This document shows positions 1-12,508 of a DNA stretch of 64,000 nt, piece by piece. The stretch comes from Morchella semilibera (taxonomy: Eukaryota; Ascomycota; Pezizomycetes; Pezizales; Morchellaceae), in the NCBI GenBank assembly GCA_009192285.1, contig WBVU01000003.1:1147973-1211972 (forward strand), read 5' to 3'. Position 1 is the first letter of the stretch. Each line of letters begins with the position of its first letter. Under the pieces are notes generated by a model. It searched no databases and was not told the DNA's origin. It saw only the letters and a list, made by a program, of their open reading frames with translations. Both the position numbers and the translations under genes were made by a program.

Positions 1-2610
1 CGCCCCATGCATAGTATCTCGAGCCCAATGACGAGAATTGAGATGGGACGAGAACAGTAAGGCTATATGAATATACCTTAGGGCCTTAGGGTTCCTGGAT
101 GTATCCTCTACAAGGGTAGAGACAATGTACCCCAATAGAGACGAAAGAAAATGAGGAGGAGAGAGAGAAGGTAGAAAAGAGGCACTTGAAACGAGAGGGA
201 ATTGGATTGCAATTCCCCTTTTCGTCCACTCAACAAGATAAGTCACTTGGATTCGGTACCATGAAAGCTATATAAAGAGTCACTCTTCCTAAAGGCAGCT
301 AGATGAACGAGAACGAATTGGTACTCGACAGACAGGTTTAAAGACTCCATGTCGGTGACGAGAATGATGCGAGGGGAAAAGAAGGATGGGAGGAGAGAAA
401 GAAGTGCGTGCTTTATATCTTCATTTCAATACGTACTAGCTTAGTAGCTTGCTACAAACAACGTACCTATTGTAGATATATGAAAGCGGAGGAGGGAGAA
501 AAGGGGTGGGTAACCAAGCAATCACAAGATGCCCGAGACGCGACTGCAATTTGTAATGTTGCCAGCTTTCTAACCTACGGGCGGGTGGTTGGTTCTAGAG
601 CCAGCTCCGACCTGTTACCTACATGTAGGTGAATACACATACATAACTCTCACCTAGGAGAACTAGTATATATAAAATCGTAATTTACTTAACTGGGCCT
701 GTGAGCCTTGGTTGAGAATTATGAAATTAGAAGAGCCTTTTTTTGGTCTTGAATTGTGATACTTCGGTAGTATGTAAAAATGAGTGATAGGTAATTGGAC
801 TACGTAGCCTAGTTCCTAAGCTACATGGCTCTTGTACAATTAATCCCTTCGTAGCATGTTCACCACGATATGACGTTATAGTACGTCCCAAGTCGATATC
901 TCACTGGGTGATTGGCATCTTGAATATCATACCATAGCTCCATGTACCAAAAAGGATTCAAGTCAAGGGGGTACCGGTTACAAATCAATCATGAAACATC
1001 ACTCGTAGGGTCAATGATAGGTTTGTTGTAATGGGTATTGCTCCTGAGTAAGGTCAACCATTGTGCCTAGCACCAGCTCCAGGACACTATATGTGACTGT
1101 CTCATGTGGATAAAAGACAACTCTTCTACATCCAAGGTTTATTGTAGGGCAACGAAGTCTGCTACATACTATTTATTCTATATAATAAAATTATAATAAG
1201 CTTCTCGAGATCTGTGAGATTGGGAGATCCCAAACGTGGGATGCGTTTCAAAGGTGTTTACATGTTCTGTTTGTGGATAATTAAGTGAGAATAGTAGCTG
1301 TAAGGGAGATCTCAGGGGGATGTAAGCCGACAGAAGGTCCGTAACCTTCGGCATATGCGCCTGGGCCGGCTGGATACGTTGTCGTTAGTTCGTTAATTAC
1401 ACACGACCCGAAAGTTAGTAGTATGTGCCATTGGTCTCCTTCCGTCTGACAAAACAAACAACGAAGATAAAAAGCAAGGTAAGGGACGTGTAGATACTTA
1501 GATTCTACACATACCTTTATTCACACTCTATAGCTATGAGGAACAAAGCAACAAGATCCTAAACGAGAAGTACCATGTTGTACTGACGATAAACACGTTT
1601 ATCAGTCAATAGCGGCACGAGATACATATAGTTCCAATCCTTGGTGCTGGCTTCAGAGTACATAGCCCTCATCCGGAGCTTTCAGCCTTAGTATCGGGGT
1701 ATCATCGGACGGAGCTGTTACAACCGTCGGTTCAAAACTGGCCTTAATTAACGTTTCAGTCCATGTAAAGTTAAAACCTGGCTGCGGCATGTGCGTATTA
1801 TAGAGGTGAGTACATACATGTAGCGTCGTTTTCCAGTCACAGGCATCGCGCGCGATGGTCTTAGTGTGGCTATGAGACCTTACCGAAACCTGCCCCAAGT
1901 CCCTATGTGTGGACCGACCACAGGTAGATTCCATCGGGTAAGGAGGGGGGGGGGTCACCATCACAGACATAATCATAAGGTAGGGGAAGACAAATTGGAG
2001 GCCAATTGGTTAGATCCTAAATCAAGTGGGGGCTTGAGGTCAACTCCCTATTCTCATAATCTGTCAACCAATATATAATAGAGGTTAGTTAGATGACTGG
2101 ATGGAGTAGAGAATTACAACTTCCGGGGAATGTGTGCCAGTTAATAGAGCAGGTAGCTAGTAGAAGTAGTACTTCAGTGACATATTCGCGAGTGAACGGC
2201 GACTACCGCACCTCATATAATCACCCGGTGGGTGCATGGGCTGCGTCCCGCTGTGGAGTTGTTGGGTCGACCAATCGTACGATCCTTGGCAAGTTTCTCT
2301 ATTTACCTAAGTCTTGCAAACGCCACCCTCCTACACACCTCTCCCTCCGTAAACAAACATTCTCCTGCACCAATAAACAAAGGTACCAATCGCTCTATCA
2401 TCCATCAACTAGAATCACCTTAATCCCTAGGCGCACTACTGAAACAGCATTTTCTCTAGCCAGACCTTTCAAAGTAAGATTACTGCCCCTACTCCTGATA
2501 GCATGCTATGGCCACGTTATTACAAACCCTGTACCTTCCTAATTTGCCTTGACTATTATCCTTAGCACAGCCACTTTCTTGGGAGCTCTCGAACTAACTA
2601 ATACTTCAGA
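1..2610. other. intergenic, no supportable gene
   Basis: No reading frame here has convincing codon use together with splice signals. The longest open frame (2093-2542, +, 149 codons) has no domain, and its composition looks like translated noncoding sequence. The stretch holds a 14-bp perfect palindrome centred at 623/624 (core TACATGTA, 620-627), a second TACATGTA at 1815-1822, and a run of nine or more G near 1947. It probably contains the promoter of the gene starting at 2611, but I see no clear TATA box. Confidence 0.6.
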
Positions 2611-4943
2611 ATGTCTCCTGTGTCCACTAAACGTGTTTCTTCCGGTACAATGATCGATTGTAGCCACTTTTCCAAGCGCTCCTTGCCCCAAGGCATTCAT
2701 CGCGAGACTGATGCCGCGAACGGGATTGCTTTGCCATACATCACCTTCCTCCCGCAGACAGTGAAGCAGCCCAAGAAAACAACCAGGTAAGATTCTCTTA
2801 AACTTTCCTCTATGAGACTAACCCATTCCATTCAGTGTTTCAAACCTGCCTACCTCCCTGCCACCAAGAGCGCATACGGAGTTTACTCCTCCCAGCCATG
2901 AGGCTCTAAAGTTACTCTCTGCCCTCTTTTATAAGAATCATCTTCCTTTACAACATGGTGCCCCTTCCTGCCCCTCAGGCACCGGCACACCTGTTACCGA
3001 TAACCTGATTGGTGCATCTTGCTCTACTTTCGTGGAACCAGAACAACAGCTATCTCTCCTGAGCTATCAGCTACAAAGCTTTGATATCAAGAACGCTCAG
3101 CTAGAATGGTCCGCCCTTCAAGCAGATGTGTCTTGTCGTGATGTTTTATCACCACCGAGCCAGGCGAGCTCGACCCATGAACGAGCCGATAAGTTGGCAA
3201 GCCTGGAGCTCCTCAAAAGGCAGCTTACACGGTCAGGTCAGGTTGTCACAGCCCCGGTGCAGAGAAAAGCTTTATCTAAGCATTATAATATCAAAACCGC
3301 TTCAAAGATTTTCCCCCCTATCACTCATTCCTCCTTCCCACTTATCGACTATCCTAGTGCTACACCATCTCAGGGATCCGATGCATCCAGCGTATTTAGC
3401 GATTCTGATCTTGATGACTCTCGCTCTGAGAGCTCGGACTACTCATTTGTGGACAGATTACCACAGAAGGGGGTAAGTCTATTGTCTGACTTGCTTGATC
3501 AGGGATCGATCACTAAATCCTATTCACTGCATCTAGTCGTTATTTATTAAATCACCCACGAGCAGGGCTAGCGATGCTGTAGATTGTTTATCAGGCTCTA
3601 AGCCTCTGCATCTTGAAGCTGGATCTGCTGGAGGTCCGACCAAAAAGAACGTATGTGTGGCATCTTTCTCTATATTTTTCTTGCAATATTAAAATTATTT
3701 CCTAGGGTGAGATTGCGGAGCTGGGAGGAAGTGGCACGGGATTGGTGTTTGGTTCAATGTGTGATTCTTTGACGAGTGACAAGCGGATAGATAAAAATAT
3801 TGTATGTCCATAAAGTAACCCCTCCGTCCACTGCCAGCCACACCTATTAATGGAATACTAGGTCCCAACTCCAAACCTCCCATTTATACCCCCTAGCGCT
3901 ATTGAAGTGCCTCGCCTTAGCCTAGAACTAGGCGAAACTGTTATAGCCGGACCTGATCTCAGCCCCAAGGTATCTTCAACAGTTCCCATATCTTCTACCT
4001 TTTATACTAACATGCTGTCTCTAGAATCACATTCCGTCGCCCCTCCTTCATACTGACGATAGAAATATGCCAATGTCTTTACCTGATACATGGGACTTTA
4101 CTCTTTCTGGTTTAGGTAGTCAGATTTCGGAGATAGAAGCACAAGGCGAAGAGACTACTCCGCCAGCGGAGGGTTCTTTGAGCTTCATGGATAGCTATCA
4201 GGTATAACCTACATCCCTCTCTATCCTAAAACCTCGATACTAATATTTGCAATACTAGAAGTATTCTCCAATGATTGACGGACAGCAATTGCCTCTCATA
4301 TCATCTAATGTCCCCAGTGAAGAGGTATATATATTTCATAGTTCTTTCTTAATATCCACCAGACTAATTCTTGTTTTTCAGATATCCATCTCACCGGAAC
4401 ATTGGGGGCCCTTTTCACAAACATGTGAAATCTTTGAAGATGACAAATGGGGAGCACTCCCTGTCTCGAGGCTACCGAGGGGCCTGCCTTACCACGAGGT
4501 CCACTTTGCGCAAACTACTCCCATCTTTGATCCTGGAGCGAGTTGCGCTCCTATCTGTAGGGTCTCATTTGAATTGGCTGATCCTGAGCATGGGGTATGT
4601 GTCTTTCTCCCCGAAATATTCCTCATATTCAGAAATATTAATAGGTTACGGTTATTTAGGTCCCCAAATCGGTTATCAATGATCCCCGAGCTCGTAACCA
4701 GAGTTTAACTGTCCAATGTGACAACAATGGTGATGGTAATACTGAGGATATTGAGGTTTATTCTAAGAGGCATGATACTACTCTGGACATTTCGGTATGA
4801 CAACCCATTATGATAAGTATTGGCACATTAATAACTCAAAATCTGAATAGTCTACACTATTGGAGGATATCGACGCCGCCTTCCGCGCTCGGGGTGGTCA
4901 GTTGGGGGTAGTTGGCAGGATGACGAGGAGCTGGAGGAGCTAA
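2611..4943 (+). CDS. unrecognised ten-exon protein (about 604 aa)
   Basis: Function unknown; no domain recognised. Exons inferred from splice signals and frame: 2611-2786, 2836-3472, 3537-3650, 3706-3801, 3862-3969, 4025-4201, 4259-4324, 4382-4594, 4660-4794 and 4851-4943. Introns are 49 to 65 nt with GTAAGT, GTATGT or similar donors. The first intron is phase 2 and all eight others are phase 0. The start ATG at 2611 is the first in the open frame of exon 1. The protein is Ser/Pro-rich, with an acidic Ser/Asp patch (SDSDLDDSRSESSDYSF) near residues 250-266, and is predicted soluble. The C terminus is uncertain: the frame used here stops at 4943, but a second frame of good protein-like quality begins in the same exon (containing DDEELEELRPLSVPT) and runs to a TGA at 5072-5074. 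A one-base indel in the G run near 4906, or an alternative donor near 4733 (phase 1), would reach it. Convergent with the gene at 5809-8610. Confidence 0.72.
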
Positions 4944-5074
4944 GGCCTCTGAGTGTCCCCACTAACAGACCACCCCTCCAGGACACAGAGGATTCGAGGT
5001 TTGGAAGCATTTGCAAGAACCTGAATATGACTCGCGCTAGTGGTGGGTTCTACCGTTGGAGTGGTGGAAAGTGA

Positions 5075-5808
5075 AGTGATGATGGAAAGGGGCGCAGTTC
5101 AATCTTCTAAGTACTTTTAAGTTATTGGTAGTATAGTTTCGTGTATCAATCTTCCCCTTAAGGTTTTAGTGCGAAAATATACGGCTTAGGTCTATATATA
5201 TCCGAAAAGGAACACTGTCCTAGCGGTGTAATAACATACCTCGGTCTACTTGCATTCAGCGCCCTTACCGTTTGAAATTAGTTCTTAATCAGAACAAATT
5301 AATAAACGGACCTCATTAGGCGCCCTTGTGCTTCCGGATTGCTGGGGGCTGCAATATTTCTGTATATAATAAAGAAAGAGGAAAAGGCATTGGTAGCTGT
5401 TACAAATCGGATAGACACGAACCAGTCCTCTCCCGAGACATATCTTTAGTGTTTGATCGTGAGTAGTACGGATTATCGGGTCTTAAAGCTGATTCTATTA
5501 AGTCCATTCTCGGTTAGACTATTTCTATCACTACATATTTGTTGAAAATACATGAATTGTTTTCCGAAAGCGGATAATAGCGACATAATGATATATCTCA
5601 ACTACAACAAGAACGTAAGCAAAATCCTAGTGGACTCATGAACCAATGAATGGAATTGAAGGTAAAAGGAAATGTAAACACACCTCTAAGATAGAAGCTT
5701 GGATAAACCTCTAACAGTATCCCGCAACAATCGCCCAACATCACCAACACATCAATAAAGTTTTCACTCCCAAGATCCTCGATGAGCCCGTGGCTTACCA
5801 AGATGGAC
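5075..5808. other. convergent intergenic region
   Basis: Lies between the 3' ends of two convergent genes. It should contain both polyadenylation regions. An AATAAA-like string occurs near 5300, but I cannot assign a cleavage site. The open frame on the minus strand at 5598-5903 overlaps the end of the neighbouring gene in another frame and is probably a shadow. Confidence 0.5.
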
Positions 5809-8610
5809 TTAGTCCACTCTTCTATATGTCCTCCCCTTATAGACCACGGTTGAAGGGGGATTGCTGGACTCCCTTGCTGCATGTTGGTCAGAGTCGATCT
5901 CATCTGTATCTGGATAACGAGTCGACATGTCAGTCAATACTCCTCCTATCCAGCACGCCCTGTCATCGATTCCTGGAGGAGTATTACCAACTCTAAACCT
6001 TGATTGTGACATCAGGGACAAGCCACTGACGCGGCCAGGGGTTGGTGGTGGGACATATATACTGGTATCACTAAAGGATTGCGGAGTTGATATTGCCTGT
6101 CCTGAGGCCCTTTCCTGTGTGACCTCACTCGAGCTACTCTCTGACCATCCGGAGAAATCATAACTTCCGTTGTCCTGCATCTCTTCATCACTGTTGTCCC
6201 CATCATAATCTTCATCTTCGGCTTCCTGTCGTCCCTCTCGACCATCTCTGTCCATTTCAGGATCTGATTGAACTTCGTCTGCACTTTCATCGGTCATAGG
6301 AGATGATTGGCTCTCATAGCTATCATCGCGATCTGTCATAGCGTAGTCGCAGGCCTTCTTATCATCTTCGTTCTCCGTACCGTTCATGGATTCATGAATC
6401 CCGTCCTGGGCTACAAATTGTTCAATCTCAATCTCTTCCAAGTCGGAATCAATTGAAGAATCTTCCCCTACTCGGGAGAGCACATTGTCAGACTCCCGCG
6501 GAGTATCGCCTTCACCATGTTCTGTGTTGTCAGAGATCTCGTCGGACTCTTCAGATTCCATATCTGTATCCAGCTCCTCCACGGTATTACCAACAAAACC
6601 ATTCAGATCCTCTGGGAAAGGTTCGTTCGCCGAAAACTCATTCATGCTGACATCTGAACAGTCGCCAGACAAGGATGTATCTGACGGGGCACCTCTTTCC
6701 GCGTCCTCTCCATAGATTTGCATAGGTGGTTCCGACATTGTTGTATTCAAGAGGCGCTCCTGCTGACAACAAGAGGCAGTCGGAACATTTCCGGTCAGCG
6801 GAAATGCGTTGTTTGCGTTTGTATTCGTGGAGTTTCTGAATAGTCCAGTCTGCGGTGAGGTAGCACCCCCAGTCTCTGGATAGCGATCGAATGAGGAAGG
6901 ATCAAGCCGAGTTATTTCTTGCAAGCGTTGTCTAGGCATCTGCATCGGTGATTGAGTTGGTCCAGAGGCGTAATGAAGTAAGTTGGCTCTAGTAGGCGTA
7001 TAATCTGGTTAAACTCTAGTATTAGTCTTAGTGCTGGGGATACAAGGATAGGTTGAAAAGTACTACCTTCAGTCCCTTTCTGCGGGGCAACTCCTGCTTG
7101 GATTGGCAATGATGTCCTCACGCGAATGGTTTCTGGGGAGTTGGCCCCGGCTCCAGCATGTCCGGATTCGATGTTCAGGGAACAGACTGGACATGAACTG
7201 AAACCATAACTAAGCCACATCGGAGGCTGACACATGCAGAGGGTTCCTGCTCCCGCCGGTACGTAGGCATCTTCAATCAAATCATCTTCTGTTTTGCTTG
7301 CGGTATCTGTCTCCCCATATGAGGGAATTTGTTCGTGCCCGGCTCCGGTGTTATCTGTGCCCATATAACCGGCCTCCAATAACACACCACTGGGAACTGT
7401 ACCGTTGATGCCGCGGAGGCCATGCTCCTGGCTGTGAATTAGGGACTGGGGATCATGCCCGACCTCGTACTGCTCCTCTAGTTTAGACCTGTCAACCTGG
7501 TAGTCATTAAGGTAATATCCCCCGCCATTGTTCTGAACTGCCTGCAGGTAGTCATTAACAATTTGCTGGATCTGTAGGTCGTCCTCAGTTATTTCTAGAT
7601 CTCTGTGCGCCTGCACGAAACCGGTACTTCCGGATCCTAGAAACTGACATAAATCAACGGAATCATCCGCGAGAGTCAGGTTTAGGTGTTCATCATAGTC
7701 CTGGCCAAAATCAAAAAACTGTGATTCCGGCCACAGAGATCCCCGAACACCACCAGTCTGGTTCAATAGCATCGGCTCACGTCCCCCGTCACAGGGGTTA
7801 CAAAGATCATTATTGATGATTTCGGTGTACATGAGGTCGTCCTCACGTAGATTCTGAGCTCCCTGTCCACCGTTGGCTTCACCACTCTCCACTGCCCATG
7901 AGCCCTCAATGCCCAGGTCACCGATCTCCCAGTTGACAAACTGAGGATTTCTCTCCTCTAGGTTAGATATATCCTGCTGTTGACCGCTGCAAGCAAACCT
8001 ACTTCCCTGCGTGCTACCGACTTGGAAGATCTCCGGATTGCCTAGGCCACCACTGCCACTCTCCTCATTTTCAACAATGAACAGTTCCGGCTTGGTCTTC
8101 GAACCTCCTCCAAATTCGAATGTCTTTGGTGCCAGGATAAGGTTTGTATTTAACAATGCTGCTTGAACGTCTTCTTCGGTAACACTCTCCGGTAGCCCAC
8201 AACCTTCGTCTCTTCGTGGTAGCCATAACCCACTGCCGGACATTGCAAGTAATGTCTTAGCAGCGTAATACTCTTTGGCCTGGAATATGGTGCCCGTTTC
8301 CACTTCCGGGTCTACGCCCAATTCTTCGGCACTGGACGATGATACTTGGATACTCGGTTGTGTTCCATCCGCTTCATGTTGTTGTGACGTATTACCTATC
8401 ATTACCGCATTGTGCGCTGCTCGTTGGATAATCGTAGGTTGTGTTTCCGTTTCCCCTATAAGCGGTATAATCTATGTAATCTATTGTAAGTAAAACTAAT
8501 TCTTCACGGGCTGACTGATTCACTGATGCACTCACCCTTCCCCCCTCTGCTCTCTTAGGCACCTTAAGCCTAAGTGGCACGTCTATATACTCGTATTCGG
8601 AGTCAGACAT
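5809..8610 (-). CDS. unrecognised acidic, Ser/Gly-rich protein (about 891 aa)
   Basis: Function unknown. Three exons on the minus strand: 8610-8536, 8471-7067 and 7004-5809. Intron 1 (64 nt) has donor GTGAGT and a CATAG acceptor, phase 0. Intron 2 (62 nt) has donor GTAGTA, a GACTAATA branch site and an ACCAG acceptor, phase 1. The lengths sum to 892 codons with one stop, which supports the model. The N terminus (MSDSEYEYIDVPLRLKVPK) is followed by a long low-complexity region rich in E, D, S, G and N. Residues about 436-455 contain a compact cysteine cluster, CxC then CPVC about 14 residues later, a possible single zinc-binding site. The last third is very acidic (runs such as DMESEESDEISD) and the protein ends in a basic tail (YKGRTYRRVD). 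A nuclear or chromatin role would fit the composition but is only inference. Confidence 0.75.
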
Positions 8611-11515
8611 AGATTTGCTTGTCGTTACTTTGTAGTACCTCAAATGAATTTCTCGTGGCTATACGGATGCCTTAGTGGGGATGCTTTTTCTTCTTGATCG
8701 ATTTTTAACGCTTTGCGAATTCTTGTTCTCTTATAACTCCAAGGAATGAGTATGGATAGACATGAATATATATATACATTCAGCGGGTGTACAACCCCCT
8801 TTAATGGAAATGATTATACTTTGATGGGTATTGGTAAAGAGTGAAGCTTATAATTAAAAATAAGGTGAGCCTTGAGCAGTATTCTATCCACCCTAAACCC
8901 ATCATATCCTAGCAGGTTTGCTTGCCATCACACATCCCAGGTCAGCGGACACCCGCGCGGGCAAATGAACCATTTAAAAATATCTATCCCTCATGTGTTA
9001 TATACATGTATGTGGCAATTTATACCTTAAATCCCCTGCTGCCTCGCCTGTAAACAATATATATGGTGCCTAATGTCCTGAAGGTACATAGATAAAGTGT
9101 CGGATCCGATATAGAAAGATGATGGTAACAATTAAGTAGGAAATAACCAGATAGGCCGGTTTATGGCTTTATAACTTAGGTATGTGTGCTCTTGTTATTG
9201 CAGCCACACTTATGTTTGGTCCAATATGATCGTGCATGTAGCTATCATATACTACAGCACAACAGCTGCGCATGCCAGCTCCACGTGATAAGCTTACCTT
9301 GCTTTTTCCGTTCGAGACTGTACGCCGCCTGGACAAACGTGCAGTCTTCCCATCAAAAGCACCTCCACTTAATACCGCGGCTACACACACCTTTTAGGAT
9401 CTCTTTAGTTACAAGTAATATTAGGTTAGGTAGGGTCATGGCCATCACTCGCTTTATCCGTCATAGTAAATTAAGAGCAAATGCTTTTATTTATTTATTA
9501 CTTCATAAGAGCAAATGCTTGCTAAATATGCATGTAACTAAGAACATACTTAATTATAATTAACTTGACGGTGGAGGGATCTGGGTGCTATCGAGTAAAA
9601 TAAGCCCTGTATATGACCACTATTCCGGAATACAAACTATTAAAAGCCTCAGGAACTCTGGGTAGACATTCAACAAACCACACATATTCCTCCACCCCGA
9701 TGGTATATATAATCATGGTGGGCAAATCCGGGTTGATTGATTGGTACCGTTGATTTATCTCCTGACTCCCAACTCCATGCATCCATAGGGTATAGTAATA
9801 TCTGACCTCTGTGACCTGCCCGGTCAAGTATTTTTAATTTTGCCTCATAACCTTTATTAAATATATAAATAAACATTGTAGGATTCAAACTTTAATTATA
9901 CCCCCCCACTCCAATGGATGAGTCAAACAACATACATATTTTATCACAATGTATTTAATCTTTTTGCCAAGGGCTATATAGCTGAAGCCTGATAGCTGTT
10001 TTACACCAACGCTTTTACGACCAACACGTTCTAAGGTCCATTAGGACGGGCAGAATACCGTTTTATTATGGCTCAATACCATGTTATTGGTGATACAATT
10101 CTATTTTGGCGTTTGGTAAGGAAACTCTTTCTGTAAATATACCATCACATCTGGTAGAATGCCATGGTATTAGAATTGTGCCGTATCCAAACAGGCATTT
10201 ATTTTGATATCTACATATATACTTGTAGTTAATTACGTTTCTCCATGTTTACTCCTGATCGATACGTACTTTCTGAGTCCAAACCATGGTCACCTTTCAA
10301 CTAAAAGAGTCTTGTATTTGTAAAATCCTATTCGCCGCTTTCTTCGCCCGTACTCAATAATCATTTTGCTACTGCATCTCTATGATATATGTCTCCCGCC
10401 CAAGACGAGTAATATTTTTCGACAACCAACTAGAATGTATTATCTGGTTATGTAAGATGCTTCGTTCTGCTCTTTGGGGTTGGATTTGTAGACTCCAACG
10501 GTGAAGTGGTGTAGATTCAATTAAAGTCTAAGGCATACTCTAACACGATAAAAACATCCTTAGATCCAAGTTAGCAAGTCTTACCACAGCCTCAACCCCC
10601 ATCAGTGTCTGACCACACCTCAAGGTTAAGATTTCTATTCCTATCCGTTTCTGAATCCCCTTCTCCACCAGACTACAACCCCGTGCGATGGTTTATATCA
10701 GTGCCTGGTTTCCAATATCTACCTATGCCTGACCACAACTTCGGATGATCTCATACCCCTCCTAAGCTCCCCACCCACTGCATAGCACATATCCGGATTC
10801 TGATGTCACTCCCTTACAAGGATCAATTCATCAGTTCGCTCTTCCGCAGTCGAATTCTGATATCCGCCTGCAACAAAAACCTTCGAGAGAGACTCCTATC
10901 TTGCAAACTAGATGCCTCCATTCCCATGCCCCCTCCGATGGTAGGCCCATATCTTCTAAACCCGTTTGAAGAGGGAGGTATTGAAGTATTTGGATGTCCT
11001 TCGAGCCCCTCACCTTTAGGTGATTATGAGTTTGCTACTTAGGACGCTTTGCGCACACATTTCTGCCGATTGCAAATTGCTGATTCTGCAGGGGGTTAGC
11101 GGATGAGGATGTTATAGGTGAGGGTGGGCGTCGGGGCGATAAGGGGCAACTCTGCGCTCCATTTATCAAATCCTATTGTGTACAATGCTGTTTGGGTTCT
11201 GCACCCACCACCGGGATATATCGATTGAAGCAAAAATGCCGCTACAGTCAGGTTCTGCGCCATTATATGGGTAAATCACTAGATCTCGTAGTTGTGAAAT
11301 CCTCTTTTAGGTTTCATCCTGGTGGCTGCATACAATTACAATCAAACAAAAAAACAAAAACCCCACCCTGGTGGTCGCGCGGCCACGTGACTCGCTGGAA
11401 CACCCCCAGGTCCCGGGAAGTGGTACATTCCACAAGACGACAGCACGTACTCGACGGCGCTGCACACTAAAAAATTCCGCAACGCATTGAACTATCCCTT
11501 AAGTCTCTCACCATA
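8611..11515. other. intergenic, no supportable gene
   Basis: AT-rich with many short frames. The frame at 10803-11042 (+, 79 codons) continues a Pro/Ser-rich stretch that starts near 10560 but is interrupted by stops, so it may be a decayed gene. I would not annotate it. A TACATGTA palindrome lies at 9003-9010. A 13-bp direct repeat (AGAGCAAATGCTT) occurs near 9475 and 9507. Confidence 0.5.
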
Positions 11516-12508
11516 ATGCCTGGAACTCATCGTATCTGGAGCGACCAGGAAACCAAAACCTTGCTTACCACGCTAGTCGATATGGGTGGAAAGGAGCTGA
11601 TGGCTGAAAGTGGCTTACGCACCGCTGCCTTCACACTAGCCCATGCAAAAGTCAACCGTGACCATGACAGAGACTTCAGTTACACCCAGGTTGCTGATAA
11701 GTACAGGGCCGTAAGCTTTCCCCATTGAAGAAGCCAATGCGTGCCTATACTAAACATCTATTCTATCCTACAGTTGAAGCGAGGATATGAACATTCTTGT
11801 AAGAATAGTGAAACTCAGGATGTTTCTCCAAGCTCGGGACCTGTCTCAGCTAAGAAGGTATATACTTTAGAGGTTGACATAAAAATTATAAAAGGCTAAT
11901 CAATAATGCTTGTTGTCTTCAAGGCTAAAGGGGTATCTGATAAGTCAATGCTCCCATCCATGAAGGAACTCAGTATTTTATTCGGAGAGCCAAACCTTGT
12001 TCCGAGCTCGGCAGCTTTCCCAAGTCACCGTCGTCGCAGTAGCGGAGCTGCAGTCAGCAAGAAGTGTATTTTGAAGATCAAAGAAGAACCAAGATATAAC
12101 ATCAGCGGCACCCCTTCCAAAGCCGAAATTATCGATCTTACTATCGACGATGTAGTCGAGCGGCCAAAGAGAAAGATACTCTGTACACCGGCGAGAAAGA
12201 AGGATCTATCTACGGAAGATATCCCTCAGGAGCCGGGAGCGGGGGTCGGTGGAGCCCATAAGGCCGGTGACTCGCTCTCCGCAGGCGACCTGGAAGTTGC
12301 TACCCCAAACGCTCTTTCCAGAACTGAGCGCGTCGTTTCCATCCTCATGGAAGAGTATCCACATGTCCTAGACGACGAAGAAATGGGCGATTGCCTTGCA
12401 ATTCTCGAGGACGACAAGAAGGCTTCAATTTTCCTCAGCATCACGAAGAAAAGGCTCCGCGACAATTGGCTGAACAAACAGATTACGTTGTTTCGCGGGC
12501 CTAGCTAG
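11516..12508 (+). CDS. Myb/SANT-like protein with SUMO-interaction-type motif (287 aa)
   Basis: Three exons: 11516-11710, 11774-11857 and 11924-12508. Both introns (63 and 66 nt) are phase 0 with GTAAGC and GTATAT donors and CAG and AAG acceptors. Residues about 7-72 look like a Myb/SANT-like (trihelix/MADF-type) DNA-binding domain: an N-terminal helix starting at W8 (IWSDQETKTLL) and a closing segment FSYTQVADKYRALKRGYE that crosses the first splice junction, which supports that junction. Residues about 162-170 read EIIDLTIDDVVE, a hydrophobic core plus acidic flank matching the SUMO-interaction motif class known from PIAS proteins and SUMO-targeted ligases. Basic segments flank it (RPKRK, ARKKD). 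The C-terminal 55 residues form an acidic then basic helical region. Inferred nuclear DNA-binding or SUMO-dependent regulatory protein; the exact role is unknown. Confidence 0.75.

Noticed and set aside
2093-2542. 149-codon plus-strand frame upstream of the ten-exon gene
   Set aside because: No domain, no splice link to the 2611 gene, noise-like composition.
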